A stretch of 64,000 nucleotides of DNA from Piezodorus guildinii (Eukaryota > Arthropoda > Insecta > Hemiptera > Pentatomidae), in assembly GCA_023052935.1 (NCBI GenBank), contig CM041292.1:34454386-34518385 (forward strand), given 5' to 3'. The position numbers and the translations under genes are program-made. Positions 11,401 to 22,727 of the stretch are shown here, one piece after another (the first letter of the stretch is position 1; each line of letters begins with the position of its first letter). Under the pieces are notes generated by a model, which was given only the letters and a program-made list of their open reading frames with translations, was not told where the DNA came from and did no database searches.

Positions 11401-12598
11401 AAACATTTTTATTTATTTCATCATGTCACATATTCGGTTTAATACCTATCATAGTAATAGTTACTTTATTTACTGTTTTTATTTACTTTTCATTAGTGCG
11501 ACTCAATGCAACATTTCTAAACATAAAGATATTATATTAGAATGAAAAAACAATTTATGTCTTCGAGCCATCAATTATACATCGTATTCATTATTTATTT
11601 ATAATAGTTAATTAGTTAATATTTATAAACATATTTTAGTTAATCTTATATAATATAATTCAGTATGATAGAAGCCAAAGTTTCGACCAAAATACATAGG
11701 CCACCATTGGAAAAAGTTAATTTTGTTTCAACTTTGATTGCCAGAAATTTTTCCCATCATAACCAGTGCTATAAATTCTGTATATATCTTTGATAAAATA
11801 TATACAGTTAATATTGTCGAGGTTACTGTATTGATTTGTTATAAAATAATTAATACATTGATAAAGAAAAAAATAGAAAATCAACCAGAAACAACAAAAT
11901 ATCGACATGAATAAAAAAAAAAATAATACAGTATATATGGGTTATGAAATCTAATAATAATATTAGATATTTCCAAGTAGATTAATGGCTAAATAATTGT
12001 CAATTATTTAAATACATATTCTAAAAGTTTCAAGCTTTAAATATACAACAACATTAACAGAAATTTTTGAATAGTTTGTTTCCATTATTATCGTCAGTTA
12101 GGTAGATAGTATTATATAACTAAACAATTAAAACAAAAGAAACTACACTAGATTATAAAGCAATGTAAATTACAACTTTTTAATTAAACTAGATTCTTTC
12201 TAGGTTTAATATATTACTTAGACCACTGTCTTGAACTCATAGCAATTAAAACAGGATATGGTAGATCGAAACAAATTAAAGAGAAGAACAGCACATTTAA
12301 ATATTTATAAACATGACACCGATTGAGCAATAGTGCAATAATATTTAACGAATGATCAAGAAACCCGTTTTCACAAAATCGATTGAGATAAAAATATTTT
12401 TTTATTACTGTTTTTTAAGCAAAAGAGAGAATAATTTTGTTTTTCTTTTCCTCCGTAGGTGTAGTTCAATTCACTAACTTAGCAAAGGACATGGGGCTTC
12501 GAGCATCCAAGAATGCCACATGTCCCCAATCATTCATTCATAACTTTTTTGTGAAAGGGGAGGTACGGAAGAGGTCGTCGTGCATTTTAGAATTTGAC
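11401..12598. other. Unannotated AT-rich sequence
   Basis: No coding or repeat signal recognised. Confidence 0.5.
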
Positions 12599-12599
12599 C

Positions 12600-12680
12600 C
12601 TCCTTAATGAAGGGTGGGTGGTTTGGTTAACCTGGGGAGCCGCTTTCGATATCTAGGGGGTCGCATTGAGAAATTATTTA
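12600..12680. repeat. Possible hAT-type transposon end fragment
   Basis: The string 'ggttaacctggggagccgc' followed by 'agggggtcgcattgag' resembles the ends of hAT-type non-autonomous elements, in which 'ttaacctggg' is followed by 'gggggtcgc'. There is no second end and no TSD was found. This is resemblance only. Confidence 0.3.
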
Positions 12681-12739
12681 AATTACTTAATTGAAATATC
12701 TGTAAAATATCTATGAAGCCTTGGTTTGCATTAATATAT

Positions 12740-13004
12740 TATCTCTTACCAGTGATGCGGCTGAGAGGGAGGCGCTGGGATCCTTAGGACTCTGTCCTTC
12801 CACAAGTGGGAGGACAAGCCCCGTTCGGATTGTTTATTTATTTATTAATTCCATTTATTTGTATTTATTTTGTCTACAAATTTTGTTGTATAAGTTTATT
12901 TATTTTAATTTCATTTTATGTAATTTTACTTTCCTTTTGTTTATTTTGTATAAATGAGATTCTGTAGCACTTTCTGAGAATTTTCTAAAAAATAAATATA
13001 TTAT
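12740..13004 (+). mobile_element. LINE-B 3' end, partial
   Basis: It starts with the conserved 'ccagtgatgcggctgagagg' block and 'ccacaagtgg' palindrome. The T-rich 3' UTR ends in 'aaaaataaatatatt'. There is no clear poly-A, and SINE-4 follows directly. Confidence 0.75.
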
Positions 13005-13235
13005 AATACATTGGAGGGAGGGGTGGCCGAAATGGCTAGCGAGGGTTGCTTTAAACACGCGTTGCTTAGCTACCAGAAGACAAATACCTTGAAACCAAAA
13101 AAATACGAGTTCAACTCTCGGAACCGGAGAAACTTTCATCTCATCATTAATCCCCCCCGACTTCACCCCCTGGTCCGAGAAACCCCCGTATAGCCTTCAA
13201 AGGCGATTTAGGGGTAAAAAAAAAAAAAGAAAAAA
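13005..13235 (+). mobile_element. SINE-4 (tRNA-derived)
   Basis: A tRNA-like head has A-box 'GTGGCCGAAATGGCTAGCG' and B-box 'GAGTTCAACTCTCGG', followed by a short unrelated body and an A-rich tail (13216-13236). It cannot fold as an intact tRNA because the arms between the boxes are too long and unpaired. Two open frames overlapping it on opposite strands have no other support. It is the only copy in the window. Confidence 0.6.
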
Positions 13236-13565
13236 AGTTTGCATCAATAATTACATATGTATTAAACATTAAACAACAATTAAAGCTGGCGTAACATGAG
13301 TGGATAACAATGGTTAGTTAATATCATTAGCCATCATCAAATGTTCGATGCATTTCTAATCTTAGGTAAAAGATTATGATAAAAAATTTAGTAATGTATT
13401 ATTTAATTTGTTTCATAGATTTTAGCCGTTTTTTAGAGCCCAGGTTCATTTGCATTCCATGTATGTAATGCACGATTTATATATTATATCTATATAATGT
13501 GTGTAAATGGGGTTCTTGCTATTATACTTATTTAATGAAGAGGCCTATGAATTTTTGTTGTTGTT
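13236..13565. other. Unannotated AT-rich sequence
   Basis: Nothing recognised. Confidence 0.5.
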
Positions 13566-13569
13566 AGGA

Positions 13570-14105
13570 ACCACTGCGACCATCTGATCCCTTCCGCATC
13601 CAATCCTTACAAGCCAAAATCCTTCGCTTATTCTATAATGCCTCTTATTTATCAAATAAATCATCATAATGATCTTAATATCGCATTTCTGGCAGACCTA
13701 GACCTAAATTATACGTCTATAATAAGTATTTGGGGTATCGAACTCCACACACACACACACACACGAATATATACATATCCACTTGTCAAAATATTCCAGA
13801 TAATCCTCCGAGGCGATCGAAAATCCCCGGACTTACTTATTTGAAATAGTTCTTTAAGTGCTATAGTTGATGCAAAAGTACGTATTTTATTATTCATAAA
13901 AGTATAATAATGTATATTTGAATTATTAGTGTTATTATTAGGTGTATTGTTACTTTTCAAAATCAGCAATAAGACAGTCAGTGTGTTTCAAAGTGAGTGC
14001 GTCGTCCCAGAGACCATTCTCGCTCACTGACAATCTTTTTACACGACCTCCCTTTTTTTAGATGATTCGATTTATATCATTGTAAATACCACTAATATTT
14101 TCTGA
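13570..14105 (+). mobile_element. LINE-J 3' region with internal insertions
   Basis: It begins with 'cttccgcatccaatccttacaagccaaaatccttcg' (read as SRIQSLQAKILR) and ends with 'gataatcctccgaggcg' and the 3' UTR 'ttgtaaataccactaat'. Between them are a (CA)n run (13747-13765) and unrelated AT-rich sequence. The copy is therefore rearranged or interrupted. Confidence 0.65.
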
Positions 14106-15235
14106 TTTTCATTCTATTATTTCGAATTTCTTTTTTAAAAAGTTAAAGGAACATTTTTATTTTTGATATAGATTTATTATCGTCATTAACTTTTTTTTAA
14201 TATTAGTTTCATTTATTTTTTCGTTTATTCAGAGTTAAACCTTTTTTTTTTTTCTTTTTCCTAACACCTCTTTTAATTGTTTATTATTTATTTACATATT
14301 ACTATGCTTTCCACATTATCTCTTGCCTGCCAGCTATCGTAGCTTACGCACAAACACATACTTGTATATCTGTATATACTTTTTTTCTCAAGTGAAAAGA
14401 ATAAATAAAAAATATACACTTTTTAAGTTCAATATGATCCCCCTTCCGTTGCTGAAACAGCAATCAGTGGGTATTTCTTTCTCAAGCTATTTTTAGGTCA
14501 TGTGTTATTACTAAGCATTAACATGTTAATTACTAGAATAAACAACCCCTCCAGTGATAACTAACTATGCCTATTTAACTACCTGTTACTACCATCTTGC
14601 TTTATAGAGCTACAAATCTACTATCACCACTGATACTGTCATCGTATATTCCACCCATGAAATTTCTGCGAGGGCTTGTACTAACTGGATAGGGCATAGC
14701 TGGGCCCTTTGAAGAGGCGATGAATGGAGCGGAGTGGAAGTACCTGTTAGGACTCGAGCACACATGTTTGGCCCACGGCCCGGAGGGAACAAAAAAGGGC
14801 AGGGAATGACCCCAGGGTACTCCCTTGTTCTACCGCTTCCTCCCTAAATGTGTTTGCCAACCTTATTAGCTCCCGCTCTGACCTCCTCTTCGTTTTTTTT
14901 TTTTTTTTTATTCACCTTCTTTGTTTCACTGAATTTCCTAAGTGGATTAAAAGAGAAAAAGAAAGAGGAAATTGTAAGGAAAGAGCTTCTTAAGATAAAA
15001 AATAAACTTGTTTCAGAGTGATAATCTCTCGAGACGTTCATTATCTTAAGGGCGATTAATGAATGTTTTTTTTCTAACATTTTAATGTTAAACATTAAAG
15101 AAGACACGTATTATTTTTTTATATATATATTTTTTTTAATGATCTTAAAATTTAAGAAAACCATTAGATCATATCTAAAGACATTTATTTCGATTGATAA
15201 TTAAAGTACACAGTTTAATTCATTCATTTGAAACA
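14106..15235. other. Unannotated sequence with a GC-rich patch
   Basis: A patch at about 14640-14850 is clearly richer in G+C than its flanks ('ggcccacggcccggaggg' near 14772). A 60-codon minus-strand open frame crosses it, but no family was recognised. The rest is AT-rich and featureless. Confidence 0.4.
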
Positions 15236-15239
15236 GGAG

Positions 15240-15560
15240 ACTCTGTAGGGTTTTCGGTCATAACGGCGAATGAAGAACTTCTATACTAGCTTCCAGAAGC
15301 TTGCTCAGTCTTCACAGGAGAGGCCAATGCCATCAGAGAAGCTCTGTTGTATATAAGAAGTTCAGAGCATGATAAAAAATTTGCCATTTTGTCCGGCTCA
15401 AAGAGCGTCTTAAAAGCCATTAATAGCTCAAAGATTAGGCATCCAGTAGTGGCAGAAATCCATAATATTAACCATGAAATCCTGATGAAGAATAAAGAAA
15501 GGTGTTATTATGGGTTCCCGCACACAGTGGCGTATATGGCAATGAAAAATCCGATGCCTA
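15240..15560 (+). pseudogene. LINE RNase H domain fragment
   Basis: Translation gives CSVFTGEANAIREALLYIR (from about 15303), then KKFAILSGSKSVLKAI and VVAEIHNINHEIL. This is the layout of the RNase H domain found after reverse transcriptase in I/R1/jockey-group LINEs: E in 'GEANAI', then 'ILSDS' with the second catalytic aspartate. Here that Asp is Gly (SGS), so the domain would be inactive. A stop precedes it (LLY*LPEAC), and the later C-terminal motif is not recognisable. The open frame that remains (15347-15607) starts inside the domain. Confidence 0.7.
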
Positions 15561-15608
15561 ATCTGCTAACTACATGTATGTATGTTTGCATAATAAATAA
15601 AAATTAAT

Positions 15609-15616
<8 letters not shown>

Positions 15617-15658
<42 letters not shown>

Positions 15659-15680
15659 ATATATTATATATATACATACA
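15617..15680. repeat. (AT)n microsatellite
   Basis: TA array with a palindromic 'attatataatatattatata' at its end, beside the RNase H remnant. Confidence 0.9.
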
Positions 15681-15689
15681 TAATAGGTA

Positions 15690-16095
15690 TTTTTATTTTA
15701 AATCATTCATTTATGTCATAATTGTTAATTAATTAACTTTTAATTTTATTTGGTCTGATCGTCAGGAGAATGCCTCTCATACCAGTGACGCGATAGGTTT
15801 AAAAAGATAAAGCACATTTTAAATGAAAATGAATAAAATCGTCACTTAATCATAACGATAAAATCATCACTCATACAACAATCGTTTTATTTTTTTACAC
15901 CAATAATTAAAACGAATAAACTTCTATTCAATACTATAAGTAATAACACATTACAAAAAAGGCAGTCCATACTATATTATAATTAGTCCTGCCATAAATA
16001 TTGTTTCAAGAAAATATATACATATTTAAAAAATATTTGAAAAACAATGTTTGAAAATAAATTAATATCTATAGAGAAGAAAAAAAAATTACTCA
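15690..16095. other. Unannotated AT-rich sequence
   Basis: Nothing recognised. Confidence 0.5.
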
Positions 16096-16099
16096 AAAC

Positions 16100-17000
16100 G
16101 CCCCCTTTAGTCTTACACAGGCATTTAATCTCCATGGCCAGGCATCGATAGCAGCACGCAGCACTTAATGAGGAAAGCGCTCAATTGCTCGGGCCAGAGA
16201 TTGTCTGAGGCTCTCCAAGTTAAGGTGTGCTCTGTGGCATGGCATCCTTCCCAGTTTTGACCAAAGCCGGTAATCTGATTTCTTGAAATCAGGGCTTCCT
16301 AAGGCCAATTCGAGCCAGAGATAAACGTGAATGCCTTTTTGCAATCACTGCTGAGCTGACCTGGCCAATCATCAAGGTTTCAAAATATCGTCTGATGGTT
16401 TTGAGCTCTTTTAAAGAAAAAATGAAGCTTTGTGGTGCTATCAAAACAAACTCCTCACCAAACCATCACTGAAGAAGGGTGTTGGTATCTTTCCTTTCTT
16501 ATAATGACAACCTGGACTTCATTAGAACTGACAAGTCAATGACACAAGATCATATTGGAGATTAAATTTTTCATGCAATGTACACATTTTCTAACACTAA
16601 ACAAAATCTTTCGATGAGGATCATTGGTGTATAGCCAAGGATCACTTTGCATCTATCAACTCTATTTTTTATAGGAAGATGTTAGTCTTTGTGCTGCACC
16701 GATTCCAAGGTCACTTTATACTATGTGAGATAGTGATCTGGCAGAGATTCCCATTTCGTGAGACATGATTTGTTTTTGTTTTGTTGACGAGGTCTGTCAC
16801 AGATAGGCTCTCAATATATCCATTTTTCAAAGGTTTCAAAGTGTTGAAAATCTATAGAGTAAATTTGTTCAATGTGTGTAAAACAACTACAACCATTCTT
16901 TTTTCTTTATCACCCGACGCCACATTAACTGAGTGAAAGGGAAATACAAACTAATTGGGATTATTTTTCTTACACGTAAAGAAAATAATTTGACATTGGT
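16100..17000 (-). pseudogene. Decayed Tc1/IS630-type transposase
   Basis: Read on the minus strand over several frames, the order of motifs is that of Tc1-like transposases. A linker of GRPRQQ type comes first (about 16790), then RKILFSVR near 16605 where functional members have FSDEK. SSVMVW follows near 16460, and the C-terminus near 16110-16230 reads LNLESLRQSL, ARAIERFPH, VLRAAIDAWPWRLNACV. Between the last two, the expected PDLNPLDY stretch is decayed. The first catalytic Asp has become Val and there are many stops and shifts. It is a fossil; no terminal repeats were identified. Confidence 0.7.
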
Positions 17001-17120
17001 GAGGATAACCTAAATAATCTCCAAGGATGTTAACAAAGTTCAACTTTTGTAAGAGTATTTATGGCAGAACAAGGTATATCTTGATTGAGGGGTTAGAATG
17101 CTAGCAATATAAACGCGCTC

Positions 17121-17283
17121 TAATAGTCACTTTCGGCGTCATATTGCCATATTCATCTTTTCAATTATTGTCATCTTAGAAAAACATCCAAGCTTGCAGT
17201 CAAATTCGAATTCTGGATGTGCAGACCCAACCATGTCTGTATATCAAGGAAATATGGCGCTATGACACCGAATGCTACTATTA
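17121..17283. mobile_element. Hairpin MITE
   Basis: The ends form an imperfect inverted repeat of about 36 bases. The left end begins TAATAGTCACTTTCGGCGTC and the reverse complement of the right end begins TAATAGTAGCATTCGGTGTC. It is 163 bp long and non-coding. A second short inverted pair ('acatcca'/'tggatgt') lies inside. It sits next to the Tc1 fossil; whether that supplied its transposase is unknown. Confidence 0.6.
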
Positions 17284-18655
17284 TACCTCAATAAAGAGAT
17301 AAATAGTATGGACTCCCTTGTGTGTTATGTACCTTACTAAACGAATACATATTATAAGGCATTAAGATTTTTAATAATGCCTTGACAGAATTTAAAAAAA
17401 AAATATGGCTAACATTAATACGCCGCAGCACTCTCCCTCCCGTGACCCGTTTCATCAACGATTCGTCACCCATTGCGAAATTGTTCGTGACGAGAATTAC
17501 AAATCAGCAATCATTTAAATTAATGAAGGACGGAGCAAAATATCAAATTAAGCACTCAAACAATAAAATGCGTTTGTCATTATTTAATCTCTGATTTCAT
17601 TATTTCACTTACGGTTTCTTAATTATTATAATTAACATAGTAATCGAGTTTTAGAGCTTTCACTACTTTTCATCTCTATCGTGAGTAATGAACAACACAA
17701 TATGTAAGTGATTTTTGGTCTAATTGAATAATTTTCTAGATTTATATATGATTAAATGGAAGTTGTGCGATGTTTATTCAAAAAAAAAAAAAAAAACCCT
17801 AATTACATGGAACAATGGTTTTAACTAATGGAAAAAATAATTGGCTATTACTAAGTGAAAACAAAGTCAGATTAATCACTTTGAGAAAAAAATAGGGGCT
17901 GTGATAAATTGAATCATGGATTTAGGATAGAATGATCCATCAATGTTTTAGCAACAAATAAAAAGGGCTTCACAAACCCTAGATCAGAAGCTGTAAAAAC
18001 AAGGATTAATAGTTGTCCCTTTCAACAGTCGAGGTAGGCAAGAAATCCCTGGGACGGATATTTGAAAGGTATAGGGGCTTTGTTGATACGGTCTCAAATC
18101 AACAGAGTTTTGATTTATAATAAAATATTTTGTAAATATAGCTGTATTATTTAATTAATTATAATCGAAGAAATAATAAAAAACAAAGAACATTGAATTG
18201 TGAAGGTGTGTTATTGAAAAGAGTAAATAAGAATTAGTCCAAAATAAAATTTAAAATCAATTTCATGCATACTATAAATAATTTTGTTTTTTAAAAATTA
18301 TAATTAGTTTTTGTAATAAATTTGATATTGATAAAGAGAATAAAGAGTAATGATATATGGAAAAAAAAGATCATAGGTAAAAGCTGTAACACAGACCTTG
18401 TCCAAATTTTATATACATTTTTTTATATTTGATAATACATTTTTATAAGGTATTTTATAAGTATGTATTTTACAACATTTGCTTGATTTTGACTGTCATT
18501 AGATATGAGTGACATGATGTTGTCCGGAGAGTGAGGCACGTACAATCGTTTCCTCCGACTTTTCCACGATGAAAAATTACCATTCCAGAATCTATTAATT
18601 TTCTCTAACTTATTACTTTTTCTCTTTGACAACCTGTCCAACAGTATCCTTCAAT
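17284..18655. other. Unannotated sequence
   Basis: Two overlapping opposite-strand open frames (17288-17473 and 17382-17594) sit on a short GC-richer patch and match nothing known to me. The rest is AT-rich. Confidence 0.45.
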
Positions 18656-18657
18656 AA

Positions 18658-19195
18658 CACTCCGATTCCTCCTGTTCTACAGATCCGACATTAAGGACTA
18701 CATCTTCATAAACGTCTTACTTGGAATCCTCATGCAAAACTGAAACGACAAGAAACTGACCGATTTTTTCGACTACTTCAGCACTAGCTGACAAATGCAC
18801 AAGCACTTAACTGCAAAAGGATCATTTGCATGACTATCATACGGCCGATATGGACTTGGAGAGTAGAGCTTAGGGTCTCAACTAAACCATCAAATTCTTT
18901 TCGTATCCAAAGACCCATGTTCGATGTGTTGCTGATTTGTTCCGTAACAGATATCATTTCTTTTATGACAAACACCTATACTAACCGACTAGTTTCAATC
19001 TTTGCTTCATCTACAATCCCTGATAATCCTCCTAGGCTTCTAAAAAAGGAGATGGCATTTGGATCTTCTGGTTTAGCATAGTTTTTATAGAGCTGCGAAT
19101 GGGTATTTTACCTAAATGAGTATAAATCTAATGCAAGCATTAATCTAAAAGCAATCGGTTAATCTAAGAAAGTCGGTTAATTTCAATAAATATAT
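18658..19195 (+). mobile_element. LINE-J, RT C-terminal half and 3' UTR
   Basis: It extends further 5' than most copies. Residues GLHLHKRLTWNPHAKLKRQE (about 18691-18750) are the conserved segment after the RT active site. The RPIWTWRVE region and a rearranged C-terminus with SI..SSTIPDNPPR follow, then the 3' UTR. A deletion in the middle removes the LRKIL..NKLIHKD part. The sequence is broken and not functional. Confidence 0.8.
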
Positions 19196-19870
19196 TTAAT
19201 ATAAAAAAAGAATACTTTTTAAAATATTTAACATTATTTGATGATCCGAGCTAATAATTTATTATGGTAGTTGTATACCTTTGTCAGTTTAATATTTATA
19301 ACTTTGCTAAATTTGTTTTTAAGACAGCTAAGGTAGTAATAGCTTGAGTATAAGATGTTAAGTATTTGTACACAAAGACCATTGAATATAAATAATTGAA
19401 ATAGTAATGAACTCTGAATATACGTATATGATATAACACTACGATTTTTGCACATGTTTATCCAGATATTTTAAATATGTTAATAACGTTTTTTTAAAAC
19501 GAGCGATACTTTTCTTTTTGATAAGAACAATTATATATTTTCTTAAGTAAATAAAAGAAAAATCGATTTGAGAGTGGACTGAGGCCACTCAGAGGCAGAC
19601 TACGTGCCTGCATCGGACTGGTCTTCAAAACAATTCTTCTTATTTCCTAAAGGTCTCAAAGGAAATAGGTTTCGTGACGGTCATTTCCCTGCTAAAAACA
19701 AAATAACTCTTGCCATGTTTCTGCAAAATGCTAGTTGCGCCATCATATTTTTTTCTTTTTGTTTTATCTAATGGTTCCAAGGACAAGCGTCATAATTTTG
19801 GAAAGCAGCATATACAATTCAGGACTAGCAAGCACCTATTTAAAACGTAGTTCTTGGGACAGTAATATCT
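19196..19870. other. Unannotated AT-rich sequence
   Basis: A segment near 19570-19640 has higher G+C and short inverted pieces, but I could not assign it. Confidence 0.5.
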
Positions 19871-19874
19871 CATG

Positions 19875-20060
19875 TCTGTTTCTTATTCATTTAACGTGAT
19901 TTTTATGCTACTATGGAATATCGAAAAGTGATATAGTGGGATTCATACATTTTGCCTCTCTGGATTTAAAGAGTATCTCTACCCTCCGAATACCAATGAT
20001 TTTTAAATCCCTTTAGAAAATACTGAGGCCGTCTGTCTGGTTCGAACCCGCAATATTTTA
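19875..20060 (-). mobile_element. SINE-1 fragment
   Basis: It shares 'cttattcatttaacgtga', 'atgctactatgg' and the B-box region 'GCGGGTTCGAACC' (minus strand) with SINE-1. The middle is shortened and the A-box is lost. Confidence 0.65.
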
Positions 20061-20174
20061 TGTTCGTTATTTTTAATTGTTTACCATTCATTATATAAAG
20101 TAATTATAGATTATTAATGCATTTAATTTAATATTGAGAAATCTTATTGCAAAGCAGCAGTATAATACCATGTA

Positions 20175-21094
20175 TTGGGTTGTTTCACATGAAATGTCCG
20201 TTTTTATAGTTTCTGTAATACATAAAGGATTTTGTAGGTCTCTGTTGTTTTCTTCTGAATGTTTACATATTTAAAGTAAACAGTTACTAATCCTCTACCT
20301 TGGTATTATAAACATTAGCTTCCCAATCAATTACCCACTTTTTAGTATACCTCCAAATATGAACATGAAAACACGTGATTTTCGAGTAATATTTTTGTAC
20401 GAATTTAAAGTCGGCCATTCAGCAGCTGAGGCCGCTAGAAATATTTGCAAGGCGTTTGGGGAAGGGAGTGTTAATGAACGGACCGTTCGCCGTTGGTTTG
20501 CTAAGTTTTCAGGTGGAGATACCGACTTGGAAAACTTGCCCTGAGGAAGACCTCCGTCCGTAATAGACAAAGATGTCCTCAAAGTAGAAGGAAACTCCTA
20601 CCAAACAGTTAAAGGACTCTCAGGACAACTAAATGCAAGTGCATCTACCGTTTCCAAACATTTAAAGTGTATTGGGAAAGTAACAAAGCTCGATACATGG
20701 GTACCTCATGATCTCACTGAGCGGCAGCAAGACCCCGGTATGTTTCAAAACATACCGTGCAAAAATTGAAAGAACTGGGCTACGAAGTTCTTCCGCACCC
20801 ACCATATTCTCCTGACTTGTCTCCAACAGATTACCACCTGTTCAGGAATTTAGACCACTTCGTCAAAGGAAAACATTTTGAAAATGATGATCAAGTGAAA
20901 GTGCGTTTTCAGATTTTGTTTCACTTCAAAGCTCAGAGTTTTTCAGTTCGGGGATAAAAAAGTTGGGGTCACGTTGGGAAAAATGTGTAGAAAAAGAAGG
21001 TAAATATTTCGAATGAAATTATCTTGTTTTCGTATCGTATTTTTAATAAAAATCCTTTACCTTGAAAACGGACATTTCATGTGACACAACCCAA
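20175..21094 (+). mobile_element. Mariner element, internally deleted
   Basis: This is a complete pair of ends with a broken middle. The 26-bp terminal inverted repeats (20175-20200 and 21069-21094) begin TTGGGTTGTTTCACATGAAA and differ at one base. TA dinucleotides flank both sides (20173-20174, 21095-21096). The length of 920 bp compares with about 1.3 kb for intact mariners. It is non-autonomous but could be mobilised by a matching transposase. Confidence 0.92.
20359..20957 (+). pseudogene. Mariner transposase pseudogene
   Basis: From ATG at 20359 the first 61 codons encode the helix-turn-helix start (VIFLYEFKVGHSAAEAARN, then ERTVRRWFAKFSGGD) and stop at a TGA where 'GRP' should follow, a CGA-to-TGA change. 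Coding sequence continues in frame after the stop (PPSVIDKD, STVSKHLKCIGK, ending LTERQQ near 20730). It then jumps in another frame to KLKELGYEVLPHPPYSPDLS. About 120 residues, including the first two catalytic aspartates, are deleted. The third, in YSPDLSPTDYH, remains. A further shift breaks the C-terminus. Confidence 0.9.
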
Positions 21095-21096
21095 TA

Positions 21097-21857
21097 CAAT
21101 GTGATCATATGATTATTTATGATTAAATATATTAATATATTTTCTATTGTTATAAAAGCTTCTATTTAAATTTTCACTAACTTTGTATTTAAGATTACAT
21201 TTTAACCCTGATTTATAACCCCATTTTTATGACGAAAATTCGAATTTTTAAATTAACGCAGTCGCTGACTGATTTCTAATTTTTTAATATATGGACCAAT
21301 ATAACAATAACATTATCTCTATATATAAAATGATACAGCAATTCTTGGTTGCGGTGAACTCCTTCTAAAGCACTTTAACGGATTTTGATTCGGTTTTCAC
21401 CATCATTGATCATAACTTCAAGATGGTTCATAAGTAAAATACAATATAATTTTTTTAAAACGGAAAATTTAATTTAAGTTTTATAAATTAAATTTTTTTT
21501 TTATTTAAAAAAAATTAATAACCTTCAACCAATCTTTCAAAAATATTCCTGAAATATGAGTAGTAATATTGACGTATAATATACCGTTTGAAAACACAAG
21601 ATTTTAGAAAAGTTAATATGCAATCAATGAAAATTGTACAAGTTAATATAAAATTGTAGAAAAGCCTATGGACGTATGCTATTTGTAATTCTGTAATTAG
21701 GGAAATTAGGACAGACTCAGTGTTGCCCCAGTACAGTATCGTACAAGTAATATTTTTCCACGGAAAAATGTAATTTTCTATAATCTGTGTTTAACTTTAA
21801 AATAACAAACAAATAGACTGAACTTATTTGAATTTATGTTTCTCATTTCTGCCGTCG
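21097..21857. other. AT-rich sequence, possible distant Repeat A trace
   Basis: At 21560-21720 a few phrases ('agtaatattgacgtataatataccgtttg', 'aagattttagaaaag') resemble Repeat A. The rest is unassigned. Confidence 0.4.
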
Positions 21858-22727
21858 CACAGTGGCATATCACCAATTTAGCTGACAAAGTCAAGTCAAA
21901 AGTTTGGAATTTTTCAGTGCTTCACCTTTTTGTTATTAGTTGGCAAGACCCTTAATAATAATATTTCCCGCCATACAGTGTTTACAAATAAATAGTAAAT
22001 GAATGAATCATTCCAGTTCACACAAGTGCCTAATAACAGGCAGTTGGATTATCTTTATTCGATCGTCATTTATTATGTTCAAGGTGTATTTAAAGCAAAG
22101 TCTTTTTGCTTTTATTTAACAATGGACTCTGCTGAGACAGGTAAGACAGTATTTTTCCAAACTCGTTATTGAATATAGATTGTAATCTCACCTGTAGTGT
22201 TAACTTAGCAATTTAAAATGTATGCCCCTATTCAATAACGAAAAACTATATAACCCCCAAGTTACCCAAAGGATTTGTTTGTTGGATTGTTTCATCAATC
22301 CTTCTAGTCTTTAGATATTACAAAGAATTTTTGCGATTTTTTGCGTTGTGGGTGATACTACATAATTTTTTTCAAAAACAACACTCCGTTTCAAAATTTT
22401 TACAATCTATATTTTCGATAATTTCCTAAATTATATAAAATAAATTTATTCGCAGGTTTAGCTACTCCGAGCCATAATTAGATTTTTTGTATTTTTCACG
22501 TATTCTCGGACTTCAAAAGTGAAATATAGGAAAGTTTTAGATTTTAGCAGTTAAATTTGATTTTGACTACTGTGCGCTCGCCAATCATGTCAAAAATTAA
22601 TTAGTTTTCATAATTTTTTCTTATGATTTTTTAAAATATTTGTTTTCCGTAATCTGGACCCTAAAGGTTAAATATAGACAAGTTTCAGAATTTTTTTCCA
22701 CCTAAATCGGTCATATTGCCCACTGTG
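21858..22727. mobile_element. Unclassified DNA element with CACAGTGG ends
   Basis: The left end begins CACAGTGGCATATCACCAAT, and the reverse complement of the right end begins CACAGTGGGCAATATGACCG. Both then read ATTTAG, an inverted repeat of about 26 bases with two mismatches and two gaps. The 5-base flanks are CGTCG on the left and CGATG on the right, an imperfect match. A second, diverged copy of the right end lies at about 22490-22576, ending 'ctactgtgcg'. No coding sequence was found. The CACAGTG start resembles Transib ends, but hAT-like or other origins are not excluded. Confidence 0.55.
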
